From NCBI GenBank assembly GCA_027579435.1, contig JANBPK010000736.1:1-43998 (forward strand): a DNA stretch of 43,998 nt. The letters are read 5' to 3'. The stretch is from Candolleomyces eurysporus (Eukaryota; Basidiomycota; Agaricomycetes; Agaricales; Psathyrellaceae). The notes below the pieces were generated by a model. It was not told the DNA's origin, did not search any database, and saw only the letters and a program-made list of their open reading frames with translations. Of the stretch, positions 9,769-20,834 are shown piece after piece. The position numbers and the translations under genes are program-made. Positions within the stretch are counted from its first letter, which is position 1. Every line of letters starts with the position of its first letter.

Positions 9769-12700
9769 TCAGCGGTCAGAGCAACTCACGCGATTGAGAG
9801 GCAATGCATGAAAGCAATCGTTGTGAATGCCTGCAATGCGAACCTTCGTCTTGGCGAAGTGGCAAACAATCTGGCTAGGGCGGACGATGGCAAGGCTGGG
9901 GTCGTAAAAAGCCCTCCACAGGGATCCCGCAATTCCGTCAAAGCGATGATATGGATCGTGAATTTCATCCTCAGCAAGCAGTGGCTTCAGAAATCGCACC
10001 GCCAAGAAGAGTTCTTCGAGCTGCCGACTATCGGGAGTATTGCGTATGTGAAAGAAGATTTCTTCAATTCGTGCTGGGTGTGCTCTGCCCGAATCCTGGC
10101 GTTTGATGAGAACGTTGCTTGACCCCGCAGAGCGGTTGAATGTTTGGTATCGGATGCCGTTCACGACGACACTGTCAACCTGAGATGCAGCGGGCCACAA
10201 CGTAATCTCCCCAGGCAACCTTGATACGCGCTCGAAGTAGACGTATCGATGTTCCCCAGTTACTTCTGAGTTGAGGAAGCAAAGCAACTGGGAACAGGTG
10301 TGGGGAGAAAGTTCAACTTGTCTCCTCCTACTTGTTGACTGCTGCCCGCTATGAAGAGTGTTCAGCGATAGAACGTCGTGAATCCGCGTCCCACGGTTAT
10401 CTTCGTTTACGATTTCGCGATACTGGTCATAGAGCTCGGATACTTCTTGACGAACGGTCGGATTTTCTAAAACGGATGCGAGATTTGACCTTCGCCCTGA
10501 AACGCTCACGAATGTCTTCTCCATTTCGCCTGCTCATATGTTATGTTAGCTCAACTGTTGGAAAAGAGGACACCATACCGGGATGACGATTTGTTTTCAC
10601 TTGTTGAAGCACGTAGTTGAATCGCTCCAGTCCGAAAGCACGGTGGTTGGGGCCCGGACCAAATGGACGGAGAAAATCCGGGAGGTGCAATGCGAGGTGA
10701 TGATTTGGAACATACTGTGCGTCCGGATATAGGATCTTCAAGTTGGTGAGGTATCGGTGTATATGAAATTCGTACAGTTGGATATCACGTTCCGAGATAA
10801 CGAGGGTGCTTGCTGTTTCAACTGCGTAGACCAAATCTAGAAAATTGACAAGCATCTGGAACTGGCGAGAGTTGCCATCTTGTCCCCAAAGGCGAACCAA
10901 AGTGACAACAAGATTAACGCAACAAAATGTGCGCCATTCGTCGGCACTCAGCTTACCGTAGCTCGCAGCGCCCGCATTTTGGGGAGGAGGATGAAGCCAG
11001 GATGGTAACTCCATATTCGAACGATCCTCTCTGTATGCCGCAAGAAGCGTTTGACCAACAACAACAGTATTACGATTGCGGGGTACCGGGACTGACGAGT
11101 CGATGTAGCCAGGTGGCGGTGGCGGTGGATTTGGAATCCGGAGTAGGGATATGTGTTCGCGGAAGGCCCAATTTTCATTCTCTGGTACTCGCTTCTGCAA
11201 TGTATAAGAATGAGTTTGAATGCGCATCCCCATCCTAGCTGAAGTTCACTTACCCATTCGATCAGAGCCTCTGAAAGTGTAGCCTTGGTGCGATGCTGCG
11301 CTCCGTCAGGAAGTTCTATTCCACGGACGACACACATGGCATAAAGTACTTGCTGTCGGGTAGACCCAACATTCAGCCTCCCAGATCGACCTTCAAAGAG
11401 AAGTTCGGCGTTTTTGAGCCTATCAAGCAGATCGGTGTCGACGTGCAGAGTGTCATGAGTAATGATACCCTTTGCTAGACGCTGTTGGAAGGATCCGCTC
11501 ATAATCAGCATGTCAACACTCCGAAAGAAGAGTACACAACGCACCCATTGATGGAGGCTTAGCAAAAGATCCCTTTTGTAACGGCCACGACTGATATCGT
11601 TCTCGAGACAAAGATAGAATAGAACGGAATGATTGAAGCCGCTCAAAGCCTTTGGGTCAGAGCTATACAGCGCCGCCCTTGCAGAAGCCATTTCTGGCTG
11701 CGAAGGTGGGGCCGGATCCGCGCCTGGTCCTGCAGTCCCTATATCGTCATCTCGCAAACGAATATTCATCCCCCAGACGCCTCGGCAATGCTTCCGCAAA
11801 AGTCCCAGGAAAAGGTTATGCATGGCATCGATTACCGTCATTTGGATGGGATCGAAATATGGCAACTTCAGTAGCGCAGTGAATCGAAGGCCATGCTCCT
11901 TTTGTATCCTCGAGCGTTCTGCAAGAGTCCCCGCTTTCCACCTTTCGGCCCATTTCCTGTGAGTCGCCACACTTCGCCGGGGCCAGGTCGATTTATCTAG
12001 ATTACCGATGGATTGGAGGGGGAGATGGCAGCATGTGCAAAAGGGAGTGCTTGTGACCGGCATGAAACCAGAGACCTGGCGGGCACCAATTGCATCGCAA
12101 ATCACCATGAGAAGTGCCCCCCGACAGATCAACCCAGTAAGGTGATTCGGGGTTGCACTGTAATAGACGCCTGGGGACCAAAATGGGAGGAATTCGTCGG
12201 CTACGAGCTCCAGAAAGCTCTGAATTTCGGTGTCGTTGGGTTTCCCAGGGATGACGCCGCAAAGATGCATATTTTCTGGACGTTGGCGAAGAGCGAGGGG
12301 TAGATTGAGGCACATTAAATAGATGCCAGTCGAGGTTTTGCTCTGTTTTGCTGATTTGTTACTGAATGGATTGAAACCGTCAACGGACAAGGCGAAGGCT
12401 AGCCTGATCTCCCCTGGTGGATGCCGTTCGAAACCACTCCCGTCCGGCCATCGGAAATTCCGAAAATATGACGAAGAGAGCACATCATCGACACCATCCG
12501 ACCCCGGACTCCGAATGCTGGAAGCCTTGATGATGTTTTCCATCCCTGGGCGACAGAGGAATCGTCCTAGCCATTCTTTGAAGTCTTGATGAGTGTAAGT
12601 ATTTCGTGGGGGATATGTGATTGAGACCTCCCCAGCTTCGACTGTAATTCGAGGCTTTGCTTCATCAACCAGGACCTCTCCACAAAGGATAGAGTCTGGA

Positions 12701-13757
12701 GAAGGTCTAGCCAGGCATCGATTACCAGGAGGACTCTCGGGATACAACGCATGGCATTGTGGACAGTTGATGAGGACACAAACGACTGGATCCAGCTGCA
12801 ATGCAGTCAACACCGTCGATAATGTCTTGGGTATTGAATTTGGTTGCAGGCCTAGACTGGGGTCAAGGTACTTCATCTGACCACGAATTGCAGCCAGGAC
12901 CAAGCCACATGTGCGACGGGCGACACCGAACACCGAATGAAGGATGGCGACGAGGAGGAAGGTCGACAGTATATGTGGGTGGTATGAAGGATTAGAAATT
13001 ATCATATAACGCGCTGACGAGGGTATTAGATGGTGAGCCAGTTATAGACCATTCATGACGTACACGTATCCATGATTGGGCCAGAACAAGAGAATATTGG
13101 ACCTGAATGGAGGTCAAACCGAAGTCGTCCGGCCGTCCAACTAGCCACCCTCGATCGGAGGACGTCATCCAGACCAGCTTGTATCCTTTGCAATAGTTCT
13201 TCGCGTTTATGTGAATACACAGGCGGTAGCGATACGGAAGCCATAGCGCTAACGTCAGAGAGAAGCCTGCACAACTCACGTTCGCGAGCAAGAAGTGAGA
13301 AATTTGAGGGGAAGGCTTCTTCTAGCGCAAATGGACCACCGTTGAACACTCCGGTATGAGCAGAAAAGAGGTTTTCACCAAGAATTAAACCAGGGTTTAC
13401 GTCCTTAGGGTGGATCTTGAAGCCGAGATTTTGACTTTCGATAGGCTTCGAATGCACCATGATATATGAATAAAACAGTGACTGCAGCTTGTGGCTTTGG
13501 ATGGAGACTGAATGAGCAGCCAGTTGAGAAAAGGGTACAATGAGTGCAGAAGCCTAGATACCTGTATCAACTTGGATCGGATTGTGGTCCCGTTCTTCTG
13601 GTTGTTCAGGCGGGGGAGGGATGGGGGGATGGGGATCTCGGGAAAGTGATTGCAACAGAGCATCATGAGCATTGTCTTCTCTACGATGTCGCAAGCGCAA
13701 AGACGGTTCGACGAGTCTGCCATTGCAGCGATGACAGTTGCACACATCTAGCGGCAT
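9769..13757 (-). mobile_element. Tnp2-like DNA transposase gene (CACTA/EnSpm-type)
   Basis: Five exons on the minus strand: 13757-13562, an N-terminal exon from about 13470 to 13064, 13013-11254, 11194-10579 and 10529-9769. The last three junctions (GTACGT/TCAG, GTAAGT/GCAG, GTATGG/GCAG) keep frame. The product is about 1,140 aa. It opens with a C-x-C-x2-C cluster (VCNCHRCNGRL), followed by a helical region. The core carries LSVDGFNPF and MTVIDAMHNLFLGLLRKHC, which I associate with Tnp2-family transposases of basidiomycetes. The C-terminal part has LSADEWRTFCCVNLVVTLVR and PNHHLALHLPDFLRPFGPG. No stop or frameshift interrupts it, so the enzyme may be intact. The exact junction between the first two exons and the C-terminus are uncertain. 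Confidence 0.75.
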
Positions 13758-13759
13758 GA

Positions 13760-14994
13760 TTGTCTGGAACAAAGCACACTGTAATTGATCATCAACTTCT
13801 TGCCGTTTCTGCATTTGGCAAGATCACAACATTTTGATAGTATTACAAAGGACGGCAGGAGCTACATGTCCTCCCTTTGCCTGAATGAGCGCTCATGCAA
13901 CGTCGGCTTGCAATCAAGAGCAGTCAAATGATCGGGGAAGCATTGGTAGTAACACGGATGTGCTACGCGGTATACACATGGGTCTTCCCCAAGAAGTTCT
14001 TGCCGGCGCTTGAAACTCTGTACGATTTCAACGTGGGCTCGGAGAGAGGGCTGAGCCCAATTGCATCACGCACTGTTTGAGAGCACGCTAACTGCGTTTT
14101 TTTTTCTATATAATGGACAAACAGGGTCAGTACTTCGCAATGGATGTCCAGGAGGGGGTCTGCTCTGGGGGATTCAGTCAAAGGGTCCTCGTCACCGCGC
14201 TCGTTGGGCGCTTCATTCCTAGTGCATCTTCATAGAGAAAAAGGAGTGGGTCCGAAGATCGAATGCGTGAGGGACGGTCCATATAGCATGATAAAATACC
14301 CTCGATTTTCTGGTATTCATTGCCCAATACCCTGAGGAGCTTGATCCCTGACGAGTATCTTAGGTCCTAGTGATGATCCCAAGTGTCCCCTCCCAGCTTC
14401 CTACCATAATCCAGTACATCTGTGTGATTTTACCCCTATTCTACTGATACATCCACAGTTATCCCTATCGCCGTCCAAATGTAAGCAGAGTCGCTGACGA
14501 TGCAGCTCTTTCACCAGGAGAATAACTTGGAATTTATATGCCGCTCACGACCTGCTTAATAGAACGCTCGCTGTTGCATAAGTATATCATTCCAGGTATA
14601 AAGAGATGGACAATTGAAGGCAAATCATCACTCAGCTGGTTCATCGAAAGAGTGAGATGGTCGTATTCCTAAAAGGACTATGGCATCGGGATAAGTTGGG
14701 GAAAAGAAGAGAAGTCGGAGGGCAGAGGGTAATTAACCGTCCTTTGTATCGGCTGGGGGCAACCTTGAACAATCACGACCAAAAAAATTTGAATGGGACA
14801 ACCACATCCTACGATACAATACACTTGCAATTGACGAACGAGGGACTATCACGGAGACGAGTATTAAGATGGTGAAAAGTTGGCTGTCCTGAACGAGTGG
14901 AGCGAGCTCGTCAAGGCAGCCATTGCATCACTCAGCCGGCTGATAGAAAGAGCGAGACGGTCACATTCCTAAAAACTATGGCATCAGGGACAAG
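13760..14994. other. Intergenic region with two 70-bp direct repeats
   Basis: No convincing gene is present. Short open frames lack plausible exon partners. The only structure I see is the pair of direct repeats at 14626-14695 and 14926-14994. The transposon's upstream end should lie here, but I could not identify terminal repeats. Confidence 0.4.
14626..14994. repeat. Direct repeat pair, 300 bp apart
   Basis: Segments 14626-14695 and 14926-14994 share CATCACTCAGC, then GAAAGAG and GAGA-GGTC, then ATTCCTAAAA and CTATGGCATC. They are in the same orientation and exactly 300 bp apart at their left ends. The right copy abuts the stop codon of the minus-strand gene at 15505. Confidence 0.75.
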
Positions 14995-15505
14995 TCAGAG
15001 AACAGCGGCCAAAGAGGAACTGACATTGCAGGGAACTTCAGTTTGACGGGGTACATTTTGGGGGGAAGTGAAACCGAAATTGAATGGCTCCTCCGGCACT
15101 GGATCCAAAGGCGAAACGCCCAAGGAGGGCTGAGGATGCGACGGCCGAAAGTGATCAGAGGTTGTCGACATTCTCCCACCCTCAGATTGGGGAGCATGAT
15201 CTAGGAATCCCTGTGGACATTGAAAGGTAAAAGGAACAAGTTAAATAAGGAATGACGAAAGTGAGCATGAACACACTCACCTGAGAAAGGCTCGCCGCGT
15301 GAGGGCGTATCTGGGTGGGCGATCGAGCACGGAGTGAATTAACATGGCTTGTAATGTGACGACGAGCTTTTGAGCGACGGAAGAACGCTTTGCAGGAGCG
15401 AGGGTCTGATGGGTATGGAGGTGGCGGGTGGTGGGCAGTACGTTTTGAGGAGCGAACTGCAGGATCGCGAAGAGGTGGTTTGGTCTGGGACGGGCGGGGA
15501 GGCAT
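14995..15505 (-). CDS. Small basic hypothetical protein, 146 aa
   Basis: Exon 1 is 15505-15281 and exon 2 is 15210-14995, joined in phase 0 (GTGAGT...CCACAG), giving 146 aa. The N-terminal 75 residues are strongly basic and Pro-rich (SCKAFFRRSKARRHITSHVN). The second exon is acidic and Pro-rich, around SPLDPVPEEPFNFGF. No domain was recognised; nucleic-acid binding is a guess from charge only. I start at 15505, not at the in-frame ATG at 15583, because a TTTAAAT box at 15582-15588 overlaps the latter. An alternative last intron (GTCAGT...CCATAG) would give a slightly shorter C-terminus. The gene is divergent from the RING gene at 16217 across promoter copy C. Confidence 0.55.
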
Positions 15506-16216
15506 GGTCGAAGAAATATGAATCGAAGAATACGTGGAGTGGATGGAGTCGGATGGCAGAGGGCGTGGACGAGCGATGGGCATTTAAAGGCCTGCATCGC
15601 AAAATCGGGACGTGGGTGAGGCCTCATGTTTCGCCACCAATGACCAACATGGGCAACGTGGTCCACCACCGAGTATGTAATTCTGCCATGAAATTGGTAA
15701 AAGCGACACATGGGAGGATAAGGGCGATGACCTACTTCTGAACGAATGAACGGGAACTGGGCGATAAAAGGAACCCGCCCTGCCTCGTGCCCCGCCTCCG
15801 GATGATGGTATGAAAGAGACGCCAATCCCAGTCGGGAAAGATCCCGATTTGGTGTGTTTGGCTCTGTTAGGCTCCAAAGCCAGACTCTACCTGCGATGCT
15901 GGCGAGCACCGTCTCTCCTCACGCTCCTCTTTGATTTTCTCTCTGATTGCATGGCTGTCTTCGACAAGGGGTCTTTGTCGCCTTATAGTGAGGTGTACGG
16001 ACCCGGTTTCGCGCTTCATGTTGCTATCCGACTGCTTTTCTTTGATCGGTGACCCTGGAATAGTTGCCGGTATGACTTACTGCCTCGGTCAGTGAGCCGT
16101 CTTTCAGATCGAGATCCTAATTGGGCGACCCGATTTTCGTATTTAGCCTGCGTGAGCATCCAGGCATATGTCGTCCTCATCCTCACTCGGCACGCCCAGT
16201 CCTATATCATCTAGCC
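15506..16216. promoter_or_regulatory. Divergent promoter region, copy C
   Basis: Bases 15600-15890 carry the promoter repeat in reverse orientation, directed at the gene starting at 15505. It has the full set of conserved blocks: GGCTTTGGAGCCTAACAGAG, ACACACCAAATCGGGATC, GGAGGCGGGGCACGAGGC, TAGGTCATCGCCCTTATCCT, CTCGGTGGTGGACCACGTTG and GTGGCGAAACATGAGGCC. Bases 15890-16216 match the RING-side half of copies B and D, including CCCTGGAATA, TTGCCGGTATG and GATCCTAATTGGGCG. Confidence 0.75.
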
Positions 16217-17097
16217 ATGCTTCCCGGTTGTGGAATCTGCCTCCTCGAACTGCACCCTGTTGAGCGGCCAGCTTGCATCCTCCCTTGTGGTATGTTCTCT
16301 TTTTGATCATATGGGCTTGTGCCATCGTAATCACCCTTACCCTCTTCCAGGACACGTCTTTTGTTCAGAATGTGGTGATCGCCTTCTCTACCTTTTTCCA
16401 TGCCCATACAAATGTCGGCAGTCCGCCAAGCTCAAACCCAGGGATCTTCGGCCCCTCTCAATCTCTCTTGTAGACAGTAGGTCTACGAGTGATGAAGTTG
16501 CAATCTTCAAGTAAGTTCCTCAGGTCGGTTTTCTTTATCATTATCCTTCTCCTCACCCCCTCGTTGCTTTCAGGGCGGTCGCGTCGTTTGATCGCAAGCA
16601 CAAAGAACTCGACGTCTCCATCCTTGCCCTTTCTCGCCAAATCCAACAGCTCGAACACCGTCTTGAAGTACAGTTATCGCAAATTTCTCGCCTTGCTCAT
16701 CAACTTGCCACCGCTGCACTCCGCCAAGGGGATTGCGTGCTACAGACCCGCACGTCCTATGTCGAGCTACGGCAGCTTTTGTTCGAACAGGACAACCTCG
16801 AGAATGAGTTTGACTTTTTGCATCAAGAGGTTCGCATTATTCCAGTATCCCGCTGCTTCCCTCGTCTGAAAGCGTCATACTAGGCAAATAGCTTTTCGCA
16901 ATGGAACCAGGATTCCAGGATTCCCTCCGCAGGTGAGTTGACTCTGGTTCCTGTGATTTATATCGTGACCAAGCTGACGCACTCGGTTCTTGTTAGGGAT
17001 ACTACTGAACAAACGAAATCGAAGCTCCATGGACGGCTCTCAAGGCGCCATGGATGAACTTGACGGAAGACCAGCACAACGTCTGCGCATTGCTTAA
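16217..17097 (+). CDS. RING-type zinc finger / coiled-coil protein, paralogue 2
   Basis: Exons 16217-16289, 16351-16510, 16574-16829, 16884-16932 and 16997-17097 give 212 aa with consistent phases. The N-terminal RING-like module reads CGICLLEL, then LPCGHVFCSECGD, then CPYKC. Intron 1 splits the Gly of CGH, as in the paralogues. Residues about 80-165 form a long amphipathic helix (SILALSRQIQQLEHRLEV and a following Gln/Leu-rich segment), a probable coiled coil for oligomerisation. The tail is basic and ends PAQRLRIA. The likely role is E3 ubiquitin ligase or scaffold, inferred from the family only. It shares promoter copy C with the divergent gene at 15505. Confidence 0.8.
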
Positions 17098-17180
17098 TAT
17101 GTATTACAGTAGACTTTAGATCAACTATTTGGAATCATGTTATGTCCAGAGCACTTGAGGGCACCCGCTGCTGTTTGAAG

Positions 17181-17465
17181 TCAGAGAACTGCGACCGGTC
17201 GCGCATCAATCGAGAAAGCGCTCCCAAAGGCACCCGCCACGCCAGGGGAGGCCAGAGGTTGCAGACAAGAGGGCTGCTCAATTCTCGCCAGCTCAAACGG
17301 TATCTCCAGAAAAACAGAACTGCAAGAGGACCCACTGAGCTGCCTCCACAAGACGTCCAGAGTATCGCAGACGGCACAAAAAACGGTATGGTATTGGGCA
17401 AGAGAGTGAAAGACACGAAGGCGCGCGTGCAAAGAGACCGGGGCCAGTGGTTGGCTGATCGACAT
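17181..17465 (-). CDS. Possible small protein, 94 aa
   Basis: A single-exon minus-strand frame of 94 aa opens with an ATG at 17465. It is rich in Leu, Ser and Cys with hydrophobic patches. It would be divergent from the WD40 gene and convergent with the RING gene at 16217. I recognise no domain and cannot exclude a chance frame. Confidence 0.25.
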   Translation of the reverse strand: MSISQPLAPVSLHARLRVFHSLAQYHTVFCAVCDTLDVLWRQLSGSSCSSVFLEIPFELARIEQPSCLQPLASPGVAGAFGSAFSIDARPVAVL

Positions 17466-17509
17466 TACATACCCGTCATCCGATCAATTCGATTGATCAT
17501 CAGCCCTAG

Positions 17510-17600
17510 TTTCGATGGAGGCGCAGCACGAGGCCGCCAGATCCTTCCTTTGCGTTGACCCTCGAATGTGATGTGGCGAAACATGAGGCTATCCCAAAGT
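17510..17600 (+). promoter_or_regulatory. Promoter repeat, copy H
   Basis: GGAGGCGCAGCACGAGGC at about 17518-17535 and GATGTGGCGAAACATGAGGC at about 17569-17588 are the central and right-hand motifs of the promoter repeat, closer together than in copies B-D. A TATAAAA box follows at 17646-17652, then the WD40 gene. Confidence 0.6.
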
Positions 17601-17645
17601 CCGCTCCATTTGCCGCCTGTCCTTCTAGGGCTGCATGGCTCGCCG

Positions 17646-17652
17646 TATAAAA
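17646..17652 (+). promoter_or_regulatory. TATA box of the WD40 gene
   Basis: TATAAAA lies 77 nt upstream of the ATG at 17723, downstream of promoter copy H. Confidence 0.6.
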
Positions 17653-17722
17653 TCCTCGCAAAGACCAATAGCTACGATTGGATCAAGTCCTCCTCTGTTC
17701 ACTCGCCGTCGGATTTTGAGGA

Positions 17723-19339
17723 ATGTCCGACTTTTATTGTTCGCATACGTTTTCTGCACAACATCAAGACACAGTCAACGCCCTAGCCTTTTCCTGGAAC
17801 GGGGTTTTTCTCGCTACCGGAGGCGACGATACCTTACTCTATGTCTCTAATTGTTCCACTCGCGAAAGCTTTCCCCCATGGTCAATGCCAGACGCAGTCA
17901 CGGCTCTCCGATGGCTTCCAGATTCACATTACTTGCTGGTTGGTCTCTCTAACGGGGAGCTCCATTGTATACAGGTTTTTGCTGCTCCTAAAATGTTTTA
18001 GCCGTGACCTGCTCTGACGTAGGGTATCGCTCCAGATTTCATATGGGATGGCCTCCTCGGATGCAACTGGCATGTCACTAGCAACAATCGTCACCAACGT
18101 CGAGGATGAAATCGTCTCAATGGACGTCGATGAAACGGGGAAGCTTCTGGCAGTAGCAGCTGGCGGTGAGGTGATACTGTTCGACATTCAGATGATCCAC
18201 AGCGGTATGTTCTACTTATTTTGTGTCTACGTGCAGCTTTGTAAATCATTGATGTATTGCACTCTGACTCATCAGGCTTCGTACAAGAATTGCCCAGAAT
18301 TGTACTCGTTTCTCAAGATACGCAGGTTTCTGGCCCAGAATATTCCCCTGAAAAGCAGAGTTGCCAGAGCTTCGACGAGAGCGTTGTAGTCGAGGTTCGG
18401 CATGTCTCTTTTCTGGGGCCTCGATTTGCTTTGATCACCTACTTGCATCATGGCATTCGCTGCTGTGATGTTCGCACTCGGAAAGAAGAGTGGTCTATTC
18501 TGCCAAACTCATTTCGAATGTACGTTTTTGTTTATTTGCCACAGATCGACAATCTCTGACACTCACATTTCGAATTATATCCCAGTGGGAGGGCATCGAT
18601 CAATCCTTCTAAATCTTTACTCGTCTGCTCAAATTTGTTTGACGGCTTTGACGTCTACGATCTGGTATCGCGAACTTTCCTTAGGACCATCCCTGCTGGA
18701 CCGACGATAGCACAGACAAATGTCGCGCTAGGATCATGTTTCATCGACGGGGGAATGAGTGTCATTCTTGGTTCATCGAGTGGTCGAGTGAAGGTTTCTT
18801 TGACGGATGAAGACGGGATTGTCGAAGTTCTCGATCATGGTAAGTACTGCAATATCCCACAATGCAAGAGCTGATCATGATTTATCACAATCCAGGGTCC
18901 GATATGATCCAAGTTGTGGTAGGTCATGTCCGGGTGTTACCACATGCAAGCTGACTGACTAGCACAGGCCGCTTGGGAAGTCACGTCAGATACCTCTGCT
19001 ACTATGATTGCCACAGCCTGCTCCGACAAGAAAGCTAACACCTATACGAAAATATGGCGCAAGAGGAGAGGTCAGACGAACCTCCGCGCTCAAACTTCGG
19101 CTCGCAGGAACACTCGCCATTCGGAGACCGACCGAGAAGATCAATCCTTGCTCGAAAACTGCGACACTTCATCGAAACCAGGGAGACGCGATGTCAGGTC
19201 GCGAGAAGAGAGTCCTTCGGGTATCCTCAATCTCCAGTCGACCCAGATCTTGGTCGCGCTCCTTACTTTCAATCTCATCACCATACTTTTCAAAGTAGAT
19301 GCTCTTCTCATTCTTATAACTGCTGCTATCATATACTGA
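17723..19339 (+). CDS. WD40-repeat protein with C-terminal membrane anchor
   Basis: Exons 17723-17974, 18036-18204, 18276-18519, 18586-18839, 18896-18918 and 18968-19339 join in frame to give 437 aa. WD40-type repeats are visible at residues about 14-45 (HQDTVNALAFSWNGVFLATG), 50-85 (AVTALRWLPDSHYLLVGLSN) and 100-140, with weaker ones later. The usual Trp-Asp ends are poorly kept, for example LLYVSN, so the repeats are degenerate but the propeller fold is likely. The C-terminal tail is charged and then hydrophobic, from about residue 400 (ILVALLTFNLITILF) to the end. It is probably a single tail anchor in a membrane. Its substrate or partner is unknown. The gene has its own TATA box and promoter motif H. 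Confidence 0.7.
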
Positions 19340-20834
19340 TGAGGACATCTTTGCGGAAGGTTCAACCCAGTTTCATTGCGGAACTTGTAGACCTCGTCTT
19401 TCGACTTGGCCGCAGGATCCGGGAGATAGTGGAATGAATCGCATGATTGCGACTCTTTGCACACGGTGGAGTCAGAACTGTAGTCGCTCCTTCGGTATTA
19501 TGTTCGGGGCGGGTAAATATATTTGTTCATTCGATAGATGTGTAGCGGCAGTGGGCCACCACCTACAGCAAGGAAATAGAGAGGTTCTGCAGGCAGCAAA
19601 CGAGATCTTTTATCTCCTCTATAGAACGGAACGACGTGAGACTCTAGAAACGACAAAAATGCGAGGACGAGGCGAGGTGGAAATGGAATATGGGGTTTGC
19701 CTGGGGCCCACCAAATTTTTCATCTTTCCTACATATGCACGACCCCGGGCAGAGAATAGTATAGCGTAGAGAATATTCCTACCGATCAGGCGTGAGGACT
19801 CCCCGATGGTGCTTCCAAGGGCCCTCTCAGAGCGTGTACCTTGCAAACAGAGACGGGTGGCTTCCGTCGACTTGACGAGTGGTACCGACCAATTAAGTCT
19901 TCCAGGACCATCACCGTCGACGTATCCGGGATATAGACGGTTTGGCGAGAGAGCTCGTGCGCTAACTGCGGACCATGAGGTATTCCCTATCCGACCCCGG
20001 CTTTCTTATCCTCATTCAGCGCCAGCGTCCATTGTAATCCCCAACCTCTCGTCCTCGCTGAGCTCTTGTTTAGATATATCTCGGGAGGGCCTCAGCAGAC
20101 AGTTTATATGATGGCAGAGAGTTGCGGACTCGTTTGTTTGAACGTTGAAGCTGACAAGTGCCAGTAGTGGCGGCTAGACAAAGAGAAAAAATGCCTGGTT
20201 CAAGTTGCGGCGCTTTCGCCAGTCCCCCATACCAACCCTGCGGGCATTGGGCCGGACACGATCATCGAAAACGAAGAGTCGGTGCAAAGGCGAGAGAGAA
20301 GCTAGAAACAGGCACTAGTTTCGAGACTCTGGCGCAAGTCAAGGACCGCCCTCAGGGAAAAGAAGGATCTGCCCACGAGACGTTCTATACTGCTGAAGGG
20401 TAGAGCTCCCCCAGCCCGGCTAGACGTCGTTGGGCTCAATAGATGATATGGCTCTCAATACGAACACGAAGGAAGAGACTCCGATGACGCAGTCCCTGAA
20501 TGCATACCGTTGTGAGTAAAAGAGAGATCGGCGAAACAGTAGGGAAGGGTCTAAAGCATGGCCAGAGAGGCATCAATGCTCCTCTGAGAACCGAAGGCGC
20601 ATGAACTTCTGAATCTCTATATAATTTTTACATGGATTTTAACGATAATGACTATCGCGGCGTTCCAGAACTAACTGATGGGTTGCCCAACTGTAGCCTT
20701 TCATTAAGTGCTGCTAACGAGAATAATAAACACGTCCGACAACTCACCTACACCGATTAGATATTCAAGCCGACGTCGCTCACAGTCGATCTAAAGAAGA
20801 AAGAATATGATCTCGGATATTAGCGTTTGCTGAG
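19340..20834. other. Intergenic, no supported gene
   Basis: About 1.5 kb follow the WD40 stop without a gene I can support. Plus-strand frames at 19434-19769 and 19806-20111 lack recognisable motifs or convincing splice partners. The minus-strand RING gene ends at 20835. Confidence 0.4.

Noticed and set aside
14657..14875. 72-aa plus-strand frame beside the direct repeat
   Set aside because: It has no motif and no splice partners, and overlaps the repeat, which is not conserved as protein in its second copy.
15584..15877. Minus-strand frames of 97 to 210 aa in promoter copy C
   Set aside because: The frames are not preserved in copies B and D, where the DNA aligns with indels that break them. 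The DNA is conserved as a promoter, not as protein.
15600..15890. Promoter repeat as a solo LTR
   Set aside because: No TG...CA ends or target-site duplications are visible, and the conserved region extends past it to the RING gene.
19806..20111. 101-aa plus-strand frame
   Set aside because: It is Ser/Pro/Arg-rich but without a TATA box, domain or paralogue in the window. I could not separate it from chance.
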